DNA of 64,000 nucleotides from Russula earlei (Eukaryota > Basidiomycota > Agaricomycetes > Russulales > Russulaceae): positions 186,001 through 250,000 of the forward strand of contig JAGFNK010000021.1 in assembly GCA_025769875.1 (NCBI GenBank), in the 5' to 3' direction. Positions 32,132 to 41,859 of this stretch are shown piece by piece (the first letter of the stretch is position 1; each line of letters starts with the position of its first letter). Both the position numbers and the translations under genes were made by a program. The notes under the pieces were generated by a model. The model saw only the letters and a program-made list of their open reading frames with translations, searched no databases and was not told where the DNA came from.

Positions 32132-32480
32132 CAGCAACGCACAAGGCCTCACGGAGCCCAAGTTCGTTCCCTGCAGGCACAACAGATCACGCCCACGGAG
32201 TAGTGCTCCGCGGTGCGGATCATAACACTACTGTTATCCTTTTCGAAAAAAGACATCCATGTCCCGCGTCGACTCTGATCCCTCCGGTGGCCAATTCAGC
32301 AACGCTCAAGGCCTCACGGAGCCCAAGTTCGTTCCCTGCAGGCACAACGGATCACGCCCACGCTTCTGCACAGGCCGCTCTTCCACGCCCACGGTAGTGC
32401 TCCGCGGTGCGGATCATAACACTACTATTATCCTTTTCGAAAAAAAAAACATCCATGTCCCGCGTCGACTCTGACCCCTC
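32132..32480 (+). repeat. Tandem duplication, about 166-bp unit
   Basis: The unit beginning cagcaacgc.caaggcctcacgg at 32132 repeats at 32298. Both copies include tgctccgcggtgcggatcat, an A-run near ttttcgaaaa, and catgtcccgcgtcgactctga. The second copy carries about 34 extra bases (cttctgcacaggccgc...). Confidence 0.75.
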
Positions 32481-32609
32481 CGGTGGCGGACATAGCCATC
32501 CATTTCTCGCGGCCACCGAGTCCGACTTGGTGGCTCGGATCCTGCCGCTCATGGCGCCCTCCTGTGAGCAATACAGCCCCGGGCCCATCTGCTCCGCAGC
32601 TCCCCCGCG

Positions 32610-32881
32610 ACAGAGACAGCTGTACAGGGTGTCTATGCCGGCGTGCCCGTCGACGTGTGGCTCCTCGGCGTCATCCTCCGCCTCCTTGTCTGGGCGCGCG
32701 CGCCGTTGATGGACCCACTTAGCAGGTTGGCCGAGGTGCGGCCATGCGTATGCGCGCTGTCTCGGCCTTTACCTATTTCATTTCATTTCCCGGCGCAGGT
32801 CCCAGGCCGATCCGATCGACCGCGCGTATTTGGACTGGACGAGGGTGCTCAAGCACACGTGGATCGAAACTGAACTAGTCT
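32610..32881 (+). pseudogene. Protein-kinase C-lobe remnant
   Basis: The frame VYAGVPVDVWLLGVILRLLV matches kinase subdomain IX (DxWSxGVxL) of the Snf1/KIN type, with PLMDPLSRL replacing the usual PFDDPxLSRL. After an intron-like gap the text AYLDWTRVLKHTWIETE is the type of end seen after the kinase fold. The ATP-binding and catalytic loops are missing upstream, so this is a fragment. Confidence 0.45.
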
Positions 32882-33473
32882 AGACGCCTTGGGTGTCGTT
32901 GGCGCTCGCTGATGTGCCAAAACACGCGGCGCTGAAGCGGCCAGATCAAGTGGGCCACGAGGGAGGTCCACAGATTTGTAGCGCTCGAGTCCAGAAACGG
33001 AGACGACTCTTGAGCGGGTCTTGCCAAAGCTTTGGCAAAATGGTGATGACTCTACATGCAAGCCGTTTCGCTAGAGGCCCGGTTAGGTCACCGCATGTCA
33101 AGATCCGTCGCGCTGGGTTGGATTGGCCCACGCGGGTCCCACCGCTTGGGGAGGCGCTGATCAAAAAAAGCGACGGTCTGGGTTACAAACCTCAGGAGCG
33201 CCTGCATCACCTCCGTCCATGTCGGGTAGGTTGTAAACACCATCATTGGAAAGAGCTACTGTTCAGCGCTCCGCTATTTGACATTTGTCCAAATCTCACA
33301 GGCTTCACTGAAGAATCATAAATGGAAATCATGCGGTCGTTCCTGAAGTCGTAAGACGGTCGTGATGACATTGACAGGCCACTCAAGGGTATACATTCTA
33401 GATGTTTCACCACTTCTCTCCACCCTTCCGTCCTTCGTCCCCTCCTATGGTGTCTATTTCGTACCTTATACAG
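32882..33473. other. Intergenic, no gene recognised
   Basis: About 590 bp; open frames here do not resemble known proteins. Confidence 0.4.
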
Positions 33474-34351
33474 TTAACATCGTCTGAGCCATGTGGTGAG
33501 GCAAGTGGTAGAGACAGTAACGCACTTTCTTCCAAATCCACAGCAGCGACACACCCGCGCAGCAAGCAAGACCATGGCGAGCCAAGTGAACAGCATGCTG
33601 ACAAGCACGATCCACACGCCATTCCCAAAGCTGATCGTGATGTTGACCGTGCGCTGTTCGTTGAGCTTGTGTCTCGCTACGATGACGAGGGCAAGATCCG
33701 CGGCGAACACGATGGTAGACATGATCGCGGTCGGGACGGACAGCACGAGGGAGACGAGCCACGGCGCGAAATGGTACACGCAACACGACACGAGGACGGG
33801 CAAGGCCGTGAGGAAGGCCAGGCCGGAAGCGATAGGGTGCAGGATGAGCAAGACGGTGAGAGCCTTGAGAATGAGGCTCGCCAGCTGTGGCTCGTTCGTG
33901 ACGACCGCGATGAAGGTCGGATCAATCGTGTACCCGAGTTGCGGACCAACACACTCGCCATTGTTGCCGAACAGCGTTGGCCTGTTTAGCGCACTGTAAA
34001 TGTGTCCCCATGCACGTGATGAAGGCGTGATCAGGGTTGAAGAACGTCCGTCCGGGAGGCAGGCACGGAAAGAATGAGCGATACAGACCTCGTTACACAG
34101 AATCCCCATACGCCGAAGCGTATCTCGGTGCCAATGCTCGTTTCTGGCAGCAACGACGACGGGTGTCCGTCAAGCTGTAATAGATAGACCGGCTTGATGA
34201 TTGGAAGAGAGAGCGCAATGAAGATTAAAAGTACGGAAGCGGAGAAGAGGCAGAAGGCCGTGAGGGCGGTATAGCGCTTGTTGCGCCATGGGTGACGGGA
34301 GCGGTAGGCATGATTGCCAAAGGGTTTACCTCTACGCCAGCAGAGAGCCAT
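33474..34351 (-). CDS. SUR7/PalI-family membrane protein
   Basis: Four-span membrane protein of the fungal SUR7/PalI (Rim9-like) type, which act at the plasma membrane in cortical domains or pH sensing. Exons 34089-34351 and 33474-33993 total 783 nt (260 aa). A short basic N-terminus is followed by TM1 (FCLFSASVLLIFIALSLPII). The extracellular loop has FGVWGFCVTR and, after the intron, GNNGECVGPQLGYTID, the Cys-containing family pattern. TM2-TM4 follow (LILKALTVLLILHPIASGLA; FAPWLVSLVLSVPTAIMSTI; WIVLVSMLFTWLAMVLLAAR). The C-terminus after CCGFGRK is uncertain: a possible last intron starting gtgcgt would give a shorter tail. No long cytosolic tail is seen. Confidence 0.85.
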
Positions 34352-34776
34352 GGTGAGTGTCGTTCGGGAGAGTACCCGTGGCTGGCAGTGACTGGGAGAA
34401 ACGAGGGAAGAAGGTTTAGTTGTTGGGATGCACCTAAGCTCGTGGTGCACACGCGGTACAGTATGAACCGTCTCTGGTGGTTCTGCGGTGTATGTCCATT
34501 AGCCCGCATGTTCGGGCACTGTGAGTGCACTACGGTAGTGCAGGCTTTGCGTGCTGGCATTGTGGATTCGCTCTTGCCCAGTGTCACGGTTACTTTATCC
34601 TCTGAAGGGAAACAGAAGTAGCGCAGTGTTCCCGATATAGCCTTGTGGTCCAGAGGTACCCATTACAAATTGTTTGTCTCTGTAGGTAAATCATGTGATG
34701 CGCCACATGGGCACCTTATGGTACAGTGGAATAGACCCCCGTAACGCTTCGCATCCCTCCCTCCCCCACACCAGCA
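34352..34776. other. Intergenic, promoter side of the SUR7/PalI-like gene
   Basis: No gene recognised. A gtgatgcgccacatg word at 34694 resembles the ends of nearby repeats. Confidence 0.4.
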
Positions 34777-34822
34777 TTGTGACGCAACCACGTGATATGC
34801 AAATGGAGACAAACAATCTGTA

Positions 34823-35367
34823 ATGGGCACATTGTTGATCGTGTCTCAGCCATTCCCGCTGGGCCATAATGGCGGACAGACGTTCGCGTCGACGTTGCTG
34901 CTCTCATTTTCGTGCGCGCCGCTGCTCAAGCAGCACATCCTTCACACCCTGTCTATGACCAACGAGGAGCTCGCCTCGTTCGAGCCGATCATCGCGCAGG
35001 CTTGGGACCAGTGGGATCGCCAGGTACGTCGTCCGCCACGCCATACGTGTGCGCACGAACCGTCAAATCCTCACCTCCCCCCCGGCCTCTACAGCGTCGG
35101 TTACACTATTCTCAACAAGCACAAGCCGCTGCGGGCGCAGGCCAACCTTCCGACGGTCAACCGCTCGGGGAGGTGGCCCCTCCCCCGCCGCCCTACACGT
35201 ACGCAGCCGCGGTCGAGTTGGGCGACGCACAGACGACAGCACAGCCCTTCCCCCCGCCGGATCCTAACCAACATTCGACGCCGCAAGCAAACGGTTTCCG
35301 CGCACGCTTTCATTGCTCGCTCGTCACGCCGTCCCTCTGCCCCAGGTTTCTTTGCCCACCGTTCTGA
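34823..35367 (+). CDS. Hypothetical protein exons within the repeat island
   Basis: Exon 34823-35023 ends AWDQWDRQ; intron 35024-35094 is GT-AG; exon 2 continues RRLHYSQQAQAAAGAGQ, then a Pro-rich part (EVAPPPPPYTYAAAVE) to the stop at 35365-35367 (157 aa). The start may be 34955 (MTNEELASFEPI). The family is not recognised. A degraded inverted homologue exists at 43180-43517, in which the intron acceptor is lost. Splicing is convincing, but expression inside a repeat island is uncertain. Confidence 0.45.
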
Positions 35368-35611
35368 TGTCACTACCGGAGTCTCAGCCCCGCTAGCAGT
35401 TGTCTCACCTCAAGCTGCCTCAGTTCCAGCTTTGCCCGCCACCCTGCCACCTCAGTTTCTGGCCCTCCCGCCGTCTCAGCCTCACCCCCCCACTACCTTA
35501 GCTTCGCCCTCTCCAGTCACAGTCTTGCCGACCGCCGCCGCCTCCTTGTTGTTAATTGTCGCTGTCTCAGCCCCCATTCCTGCCTCTCATTTTTCTCTTC
35601 AACCGAGCGCA

Positions 35612-36680
35612 ATGCTCCCCAACAACAGACATATTACCAAACCCAGTGGCATGAGCCCTGCGAAGACATCTGACAAAGAAGATTTGTTAGGAGTGAGGGC
35701 TCTCAAACGCACAGAGCGCGTCGAGGCAGAGAAGCGCACGGAAGCAGTATGTTGTCACCGAGTCACGGAGCGGTGCCCTTCCACTTCGTGATGAATCTCA
35801 GTGACATGTTTCAGGGAAACGCTCACTTCCGTGCGGGTGAATACCTCAAGGCTGTTGTAGAATACGATGCCGCTATTATGATCCACGGTTCGAACCCAGC
35901 ATATCTTTCAAACATGGCCGCAGCGTGGCTTAAGCTGGAAGTTTTATTCCAGCGTTTGCAGCTATCGTTGCATACGAGAATGGATAAGTGACACGCAATG
36001 CGACTTGAAGATACGACCATGCGGAGGCTTCTGCCGGAGGGGCCCTCGTTCTCGACCCCCGCTTCACGTTATCGTCGTAGCCTTGCGCGCAAGGGAAACC
36101 TCGAGCTTGCCCGCGCTGCTGTCGGTACGTGTGACCCTCCTCACCTGGCCTGCCGCTGATGCCAGCAGCACGCCACACGCGGCGTTTCACATCATCTCCC
36201 CTTCCACTCGCGCGCTCACGCATGCCATCGCCACCTGCAGTGGAGGAAGCCCCTTCATGGCTATCGCAAGGCGCTGGCACTAGCAATGCACAAGCCGACC
36301 ACACCCTCCACCTCTGTCGACAATGCTATGCTGCCTTCCGCAGAGCTCACCACTCAATGCGACAAAGCCAATGGCACGCCGGCGACTGCAGCAGCAGAAG
36401 CAGCAGCTATGCGTTTCACCACCACGAGGCACGACGACAGAATGGAGTACGCACATGTCCACGCCTTGCCTCTCTCCACTACTGGCTGGTCAACGCTCAC
36501 GCCAACCAGTCCCGCCTTCTTGCCACACGCATCATCAGCATGCGAGCGCTCCATCATCCCCCTTTTTGTAGCCAGCAGTTCAAGCCTGCTTGGTCTGTCA
36601 GTCGCAAGCTCACTTTCTTCTTGCACGACGGAGGACCTCGGGACAGCTGCAGTTATGATGACGCCACACGGGCATATGGC
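35612..36680 (+). pseudogene. TPR (MYND-like) protein gene, frame-broken
   Basis: Exon 1 (MLPNNRHITKPSGMSPAKTS ... EKRTEA) splices over 35747-35814 to GNAHFRAGEYLKAVVEYDAA, a clear tetratricopeptide repeat, up to 35940 (AAAWLKLE). After a further intron, YDHAEASAGGALVLDPRFT continues the next repeat. A frame break then occurs near 36069, where the shifted frame resumes RRSLARKGNLELARAAV. Downstream, near 36310-36390, CRQCYAAFRRAHHSMRQSQW followed by HAGDC keeps the Cys/His spacing of the second half of a MYND finger with some ligands replaced. The gene resembles TPR-MYND proteins of Agaricomycetes but is decayed. Confidence 0.55.
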
Positions 36681-37429
36681 TGAGAACTCCACTCTCGACA
36701 GTTTGACTGGGGACAGTCAAATTTCATGCCCCTGGGTGGGAGATGTATAGTGGATTGTGGCTGGCCACAGAATTCGCTCTTACATGGGTACATCATCGCC
36801 CCCATCGTGCGTCCTGTCACCTCCAGGTTGCCCTCGCGTCACGTCCCTCGACCACGTTCTCAAGAGCTCGCCGCCACCGATCGCCACGTGCCAGCGCAGC
36901 CACCGGAGACGACGTCTCGACGCCTCGTGTCGTCCGGTCTGACCCCTTCCACTGACTTGGATTTCCTTTCATATGCCTGCCTGTCTTTCAGGCCTTTCCT
37001 GTCCCTTGGCTCCGCTCTTGTATATAAAAGCATATCTCGAATACAGGGAGTGGCCCTCTTGTTCCCTTCTTTGTATGTGCTCGAGCGGATCTGACTGAAC
37101 GAATGCACGCAAACGTCGTCTCCTTCGTGCCCGCTGGGTTTCAAGTCATTCGGATGTTCCTGCAATCGGGGATTCTTGCGCTTGACCGGCGTGCGTTTTG
37201 GTTTTCATTTTTGCGCGTTCTCTCTCATTCTCTCTCCCCTCTTCCTTCCCTCCAGTGCAACCGCCCATTGTCCCATTTCACAAGCCTCTCTTCACAGTGA
37301 CACGGCATGGCCTGGACGCGGCGATGACGCTGCCCCCTCCCCTCCTACCCCGGTTTTTGCTGCGCGCGACATGTGTGTCCCTTTGTTTTTCCCCTTCATT
37401 TTCTCTCTTTTTTACCTCTCAAGCAGCGG

Positions 37430-38150
37430 TGGCGACGACGATGTCACTGTCACAGCGGCAGCCTCAACGCGATGGCCATGACCACGACCACGACCGTGGA
37501 ATGGCACAAGCAGCCACCACGAGTTTTCCCGCGTGCAGTCATTCTCGCACGTTGACCGGGTGCGTTTTTCATCTTTATTTTTCGCGGGTTCTCATCCTAT
37601 CTCGCCTCCCTTTCCTCCTTCCTACAGATGATGATATTTGATATCTACATGATAGTTTACTTCTATGTTCCATGTAATGTATAATACAGCTTGTATATTG
37701 TATTCTATGTACTAAGAAACTGGGTTCCTGCTGTCCAACACCCAAACTGAACTAAAATTGCCTTCATCGTTCACTTGTTGCTAACGAACTTTGGCGTTGA
37801 TTGCATATCACGTGGTTGCGTCACAACCTGCTCACAACGTGCTGGGTGAATAGCGTTTAGTTCCCTCCCACACCTCGCCTCCTTCCTCTTCCTCGCCTCT
37901 CGTTCCCAGCCTTTGCCACCACAAGCCACCTCGCGTCCGACATCAAGACCTCGATCGCATCGTCCAGCCCTCGCCACCGACCACGCGCGCACGCCACGCC
38001 CCGGCACACGCGACGCGTTCACGTCTCAGGCCTTTCACCATGGCCTCGACCGTCTCGGCCAGTCTCGATTCCCTTTCATTCTCAAACTCCTTTAGTACTC
38101 CCTTCCTGTATAAAAATCCCCTAGCTACTCTGTAGTAGGACAGTCCAGTG
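37430..38150 (+). repeat. Dispersed repeat blocks (orientation 1)
   Basis: Blocks at about 37430-37640 (gtggcgacgacgatgtcactg ...), 37640-37770 (ending ggttcctgctgtccaacacc), 37805-37860 (tgctgggtgaatagcg) and 37860-38150 (ending ctactctgtagtaggac) each have inverted homologues at 40510-41340. The last block contains a TATA-like tataaaaa at 38110. The order differs between the two places, so several insertions or rearrangements are involved. Confidence 0.65.
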
Positions 38151-38340
38151 AATACAGTTTCCTTGAGTCCCCCCTACGATCAGTCAGAAACAACCGCGCG
38201 CGAGCGATCTCGCTCTCCCTCTCATCTCCCTTCCCTCTCTTCCCCTCCTCCTTTCCTCTGCTTGCTCTTGGATCAAGACAACCACCTCGGATCACTGTCC
38301 AGCCCCACGAACTCTGCACGCCCCGGTTTGGCTCGCTTCA
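38151..38340. other. Repeat-island spacer
   Basis: Pyrimidine-rich sequence between the dispersed repeat and the foldback. No gene seen. Confidence 0.4.
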
Positions 38341-39401
38341 GCTTTATACTGGGGCGTGTCCACCTACCCCTGTCTTAGGTGGTGACATGCGATGTGTTCC
38401 CAACGACGATGGCCAGTTGATGCCAGCGGCTTGCATAGCAAGGTCGTGCCATGCAATACCCTAAATCTCATGTGTATAATGATGCTGCAATCAAGGACCG
38501 TACCTATATTTAATCACAGTTTGGCGGCTGACATGAGTCAGGACAGGCCGTATGCTGGGACTCGGCTCGAGACACAATCTCGAGACTCAAACTATGTCAG
38601 ATTTGGCCGACCTCGACCTCATCAAATCCTTGGCACTGGCCAATCGGCGATGAAACACCGGAGACACTATTACATATCATTCACGCACGTAAGACCGAAT
38701 GGCCCTATAGAAAACGTGATGTGCACAAGGTACCGGTACCGAAGGTCAAATGATTTATCTACGCGAATTTTTTTTTTTTTTTGAAAAGCATTCTATTCCG
38801 ATATGACGTAAAACTAGGATAAGTGCTGGTAGCGGGAAATTTGCCATTGGCCCCACCCAGCGCGCTGAAGCCGGGCCTACGCGATTTTATTCCAAGGACC
38901 TGGTACCTTTAATCAGCGCGCATCACATTTTCTATAGGGCCATTCGGTCTTACGTGTGTGAATGATGTACTATGGTGTCTCCGGTGCTTCATCACCGATC
39001 GGCCAGTGCCAAGGATTTGATGACAAGTCGAGGTCGAGGTCAGCCAAACCTGACATAGTCTGAGTCTCGAGGTTGAGTCTCGAGCCGAGTCCAAGCATAC
39101 AGCCTGTCCTGACTCATGTCAGCCGAACAGTGATTAAATATAGGTACAGTCCTCGATCATATTAACGCTGTCCTTTCAGTTCATGAGATTTAGGGTATCG
39201 CATGGCATGACCTCGCTATGCAAGCCACTGGCATCGACTGACCATCGTTGTTGAGAACGCATCGCATGTCACCACCTAACAATGATTCGTGAAACGCAAC
39301 CCATAGGTCATATGATTTTGCACCAGCAGCTTTGGTCCTACATTATAGCGCAGGTTTTCCACTGGTGACAGGGGGTAGGTGGACACGCCCCAGTATAAAG
39401 C
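38341..39401. mobile_element. Foldback element with arms of about 400 bp
   Basis: The ends gctttatactggggcgtgtc (38341) and its reverse complement (to 39401) face each other. Inward, the arms stay complementary for about 395 bp (to about 38735 and from about 38905) with scattered mismatches. The right arm carries about 90 extra bases near 39280-39370. The loop of about 170 bp contains a T14 run near 38770. No coding gene; the two arms show mirrored short frames, as expected. A transcript would form a long hairpin. Confidence 0.75.
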
Positions 39402-39515
39402 CAATGCCTGAAATTACACTTGCGCTCCCCATTATTACAGGTACTGGTTACCGACAATCTTTCTACTCTGCTATCTTGTCCACACCTCGACAACGTCGTC
39501 CAATCATAAGTGACA

Positions 39516-39963
39516 ATGCGAACCTCCTATGTTTTCGCCATATTCTGCCTCGCCACCGGCATCACTCCATTGTTCGGGCTTCCATCAGGGTACGCCGACC
39601 TCTTCAACTCCTCTTTTCCCCCTGAAATTGACTCTACCTTGCAGACATGAAAGTTCCCAATCCAATGCGGGGTATGCGCACCTGCACCTGCCTTCAACGA
39701 ACACGTTGTCCCAGTATAATCAGGAAAGGCTGCGTTCAATAATGACGGTCATGTGGCGTAATAACGATGAGTATGAGGCGGCCTTGAACGAACATCCCGC
39801 GGATCTGTCGCCGATTGCGAAACGTTATCACAGTGTTATGCGGCCAGTTTTACGGGAGCTGACATCGCTCCAGAATGAGCATCCGACCGCCGAGGTGGAG
39901 AAAACGTTGGTCAAATTGACGGCGATGCTGCGGTTCGTGTCTCACGACCTGCCAAGGAGTTGA
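39516..39963 (+). CDS. Small secreted protein, cysteine-free mature part
   Basis: Exons 39516-39589 and 39645-39963 (intron gtacgc...ttgcag) give 130 aa. The N-terminus MRTSYVFAIFCLATGITPLF is a typical signal peptide, with probable cleavage after GLPSG or nearby. The mature part of about 105 aa has no cysteine and is helical-looking (YNQERLRSIMTVMWRNNDEY ... HPTAEVEKTLVKLTAMLRF). No family recognised. It sits immediately downstream of the foldback, in the only intact-looking frame of the repeat island. Whether it is expressed is unknown. Confidence 0.6.
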
Positions 39964-40509
39964 AGCGAGAGTGGATGGCAGGACACAAATGATATCACTT
40001 ATTATGTTTTGCATGTGGCTCGAGACAATTTCCTGTTTTGCAAGTATGAAATATGAACTGCCTTATTAAGGTGTGCGAGCCCGCTGGCCGGGAAACTCAC
40101 ATGACTTGTACTCGTCAGCCCCCGTCCCGCGTCACGTGTCCTCCTTCCCTCACGCGTTCCCCTTCGACGTCATCATCCCTCGCGTTCCCCACTCTGCGCC
40201 CGGGAACTGCGACAACGGCTCAAGACAATCGCCGTCGACGTCACTCGCATCGCCCTCGCCCTCGCTCCCGCCACATGCATACGCACGGACCCGTATGACG
40301 CGTTCGTCGTCACCGTCGCCTTACCCGAGGGCTCGCTGCCCATAGCGTCTCGCCCCTTTGTCATAGCCTCGTCGCCTCGCGCTCTCGGACTCGCAGTCGA
40401 AGGAATATGATTCTCATGTAGTTCATGTCTTTGATTACTCCTCCTTTTGCTACAGTATTTAAGGCTACTAGCTACAGTCTCGAATAAAGAAGAGCTTTTG
40501 CCTCTGCGT
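39964..40509. other. Repeat-island spacer
   Basis: No gene recognised. An AATAAAGA word near 40484 and a tatttaagg word near 40456 resemble promoter or terminator parts of the nearby repeats. Confidence 0.35.
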
Positions 40510-41340
40510 TAACATCTACTAAGCGCTATTCACCCAGCAGGTTGTGACGCAAATGCCCTTTGCGAGGAACGCCACATGTGACGCATCACATGGAAAATAA
40601 AAACAGCAAACAAATGTTGGAGTTCGGGGTGTTGGACAGCAGGAACCCAGTTTTTTTAGTACATAGAATACAATATACAAGCTGTCTTATGCATAACATG
40701 GAACATAGAAGTAAACTGTCATGTAGATATCAAATATCATCATCTGGAGGAAGGAGGAAAGGGGAGGCGAGATAGGATGAGAACCCGAGAAAAATGAAGA
40801 TGAAAAATGCACCTGGTCAACGTGCGAGAATGACTGCACGCGGGAAAACTCGTGGTGGCTGCTTGTGCCATTCCATGGTCGCGGTTGTGATCATGGCCAT
40901 CGCGTTGAGGTTGCTGCTGTGACAGTGACGTCGTCGTCGCCATCGCTGTGAAGCGTGTCGGGGACGCTTGAGTGAGTAAGTGTGGGGCTGACTGGTCCCA
41001 ATGGAAGAGAGAGGAGTCGACTATCCTACTACAGAGTAGCTAGGGTGTCTTGTGTACAAGAAAGGAGGTACTAGAGATGAAAGGCATGAAAAGAGGAAAT
41101 GGTGATGAAAGGGAGTTCGAGGCCGGGCGAGGTGGTCGAGGTGGTGGCGAACGGCCTGGAACGCGATCGCGTCTCGCGAGCGTGTCGCGTACGCGTGGTC
41201 GGTGGCGAGGGCTTGACGTTGGGCGCAAAGGAGGTGGCGTGCGCGTGCGGTTGATGGCAAGGGATAGGAGGGAGCTTGAGGCAAGGGAGAGGAGGCGTCA
41301 GTCTCGTGGTGTCGCGTCGCGTTTCCGCACGTGATTCCGA
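40510..41340 (-). repeat. Dispersed repeat blocks (orientation 2)
   Basis: Inverted homologues of 37430-38150. Bases 40510-40545 match the tgctgggtgaatagcg block, 40610-40745 the ggttcctgctgtccaacacc block, 40745-40950 the gacgacg block, and 41030-41340 the ctactctgtagtagga block. The last two are adjacent here but separated, in another order, in the first copy. Confidence 0.65.
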
Positions 41341-41859
41341 GGCCAGCGATGGCTACCTTACACCTCCTGGGGGCTTGAAATTTTGACCATCCTTGGTCAA
41401 ACGTCTGAGTGCGAGCATTTGAGCCTTTCGCGTCTGAGTTGTGGCGGCGGGTCGCGGCGGTAGCTGTGGAAGGCGCGAAGGCGGCGATTGGCGTGGCGAC
41501 GACGGAAGAGGCGAGGGCGATGGGAAACGGAGGCGATGGAGACGAGGGCGGCGGTGACGAGATGGCGGCTGCGTGGGGGTGGCTTGCGTGGGGGTGGCGT
41601 TTGTCGTCTTGCGGCGGCGGTGGCGGAGTCGTCTCCACTGCAGGTGGCGGCAGCAGACGTGGGCGAGAGCGCGTGAACGGGCGGGGAGGTGAAGTGGGAG
41701 GCGGCGTGCAGTGTGCTGTTGGCGTGGTGGCGGCTGCTGCTCCTTCCGTGGGGTGTCGTGGCTAAATTCGGGGGCGGGGCCTTCTTGGTCTTCTGGGGTG
41801 GTGCTGGTGACTGGGGTTTGCGACGGTGCGGCGGTGATGGTGTCGCGCGATTCTGAAAC
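41341..41859. other. GC-rich spacer of the repeat island
   Basis: Purine-biased (G-rich on plus) with short open frames in all phases; composition alone explains them. No gene recognised. Confidence 0.4.

Larger units (their letters stand above)
34777..37826. mobile_element. 3.05-kb segment bounded by perfect 26-bp inverted repeats
   Basis: Bases 34777-34802 (beginning ttgtgacgcaaccacg) and 37801-37826 are exact reverse complements. The interior carries exons of at least two host-like genes (34823-35367; 35612 to about 36680). No transposase or reverse transcriptase was recognised, and no clear target-site duplication was found. It may be a non-autonomous DNA transposon with captured gene pieces, or two copies of a terminal repeat in opposite orientation. 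The same terminus partly recurs at 40530-40545. Confidence 0.55.

Noticed and set aside
33402..33999. Plus-strand frames of 168-195 codons rich in Arg/Asp
   Set aside because: Antisense to the membrane segments of the SUR7/PalI-like gene; the composition is the mirror of hydrophobic codons.
35885..35900. GGTTCGAACCC, a tRNA B-box-like word
   Set aside because: It encodes part of a TPR repeat (GSNPAYL), and no A box or cloverleaf can be built around it.
38392..38784. 130-codon frame in the foldback
   Set aside because: The mirrored arm at 38909-39094 gives a related peptide on the other strand, as expected for an inverted repeat.
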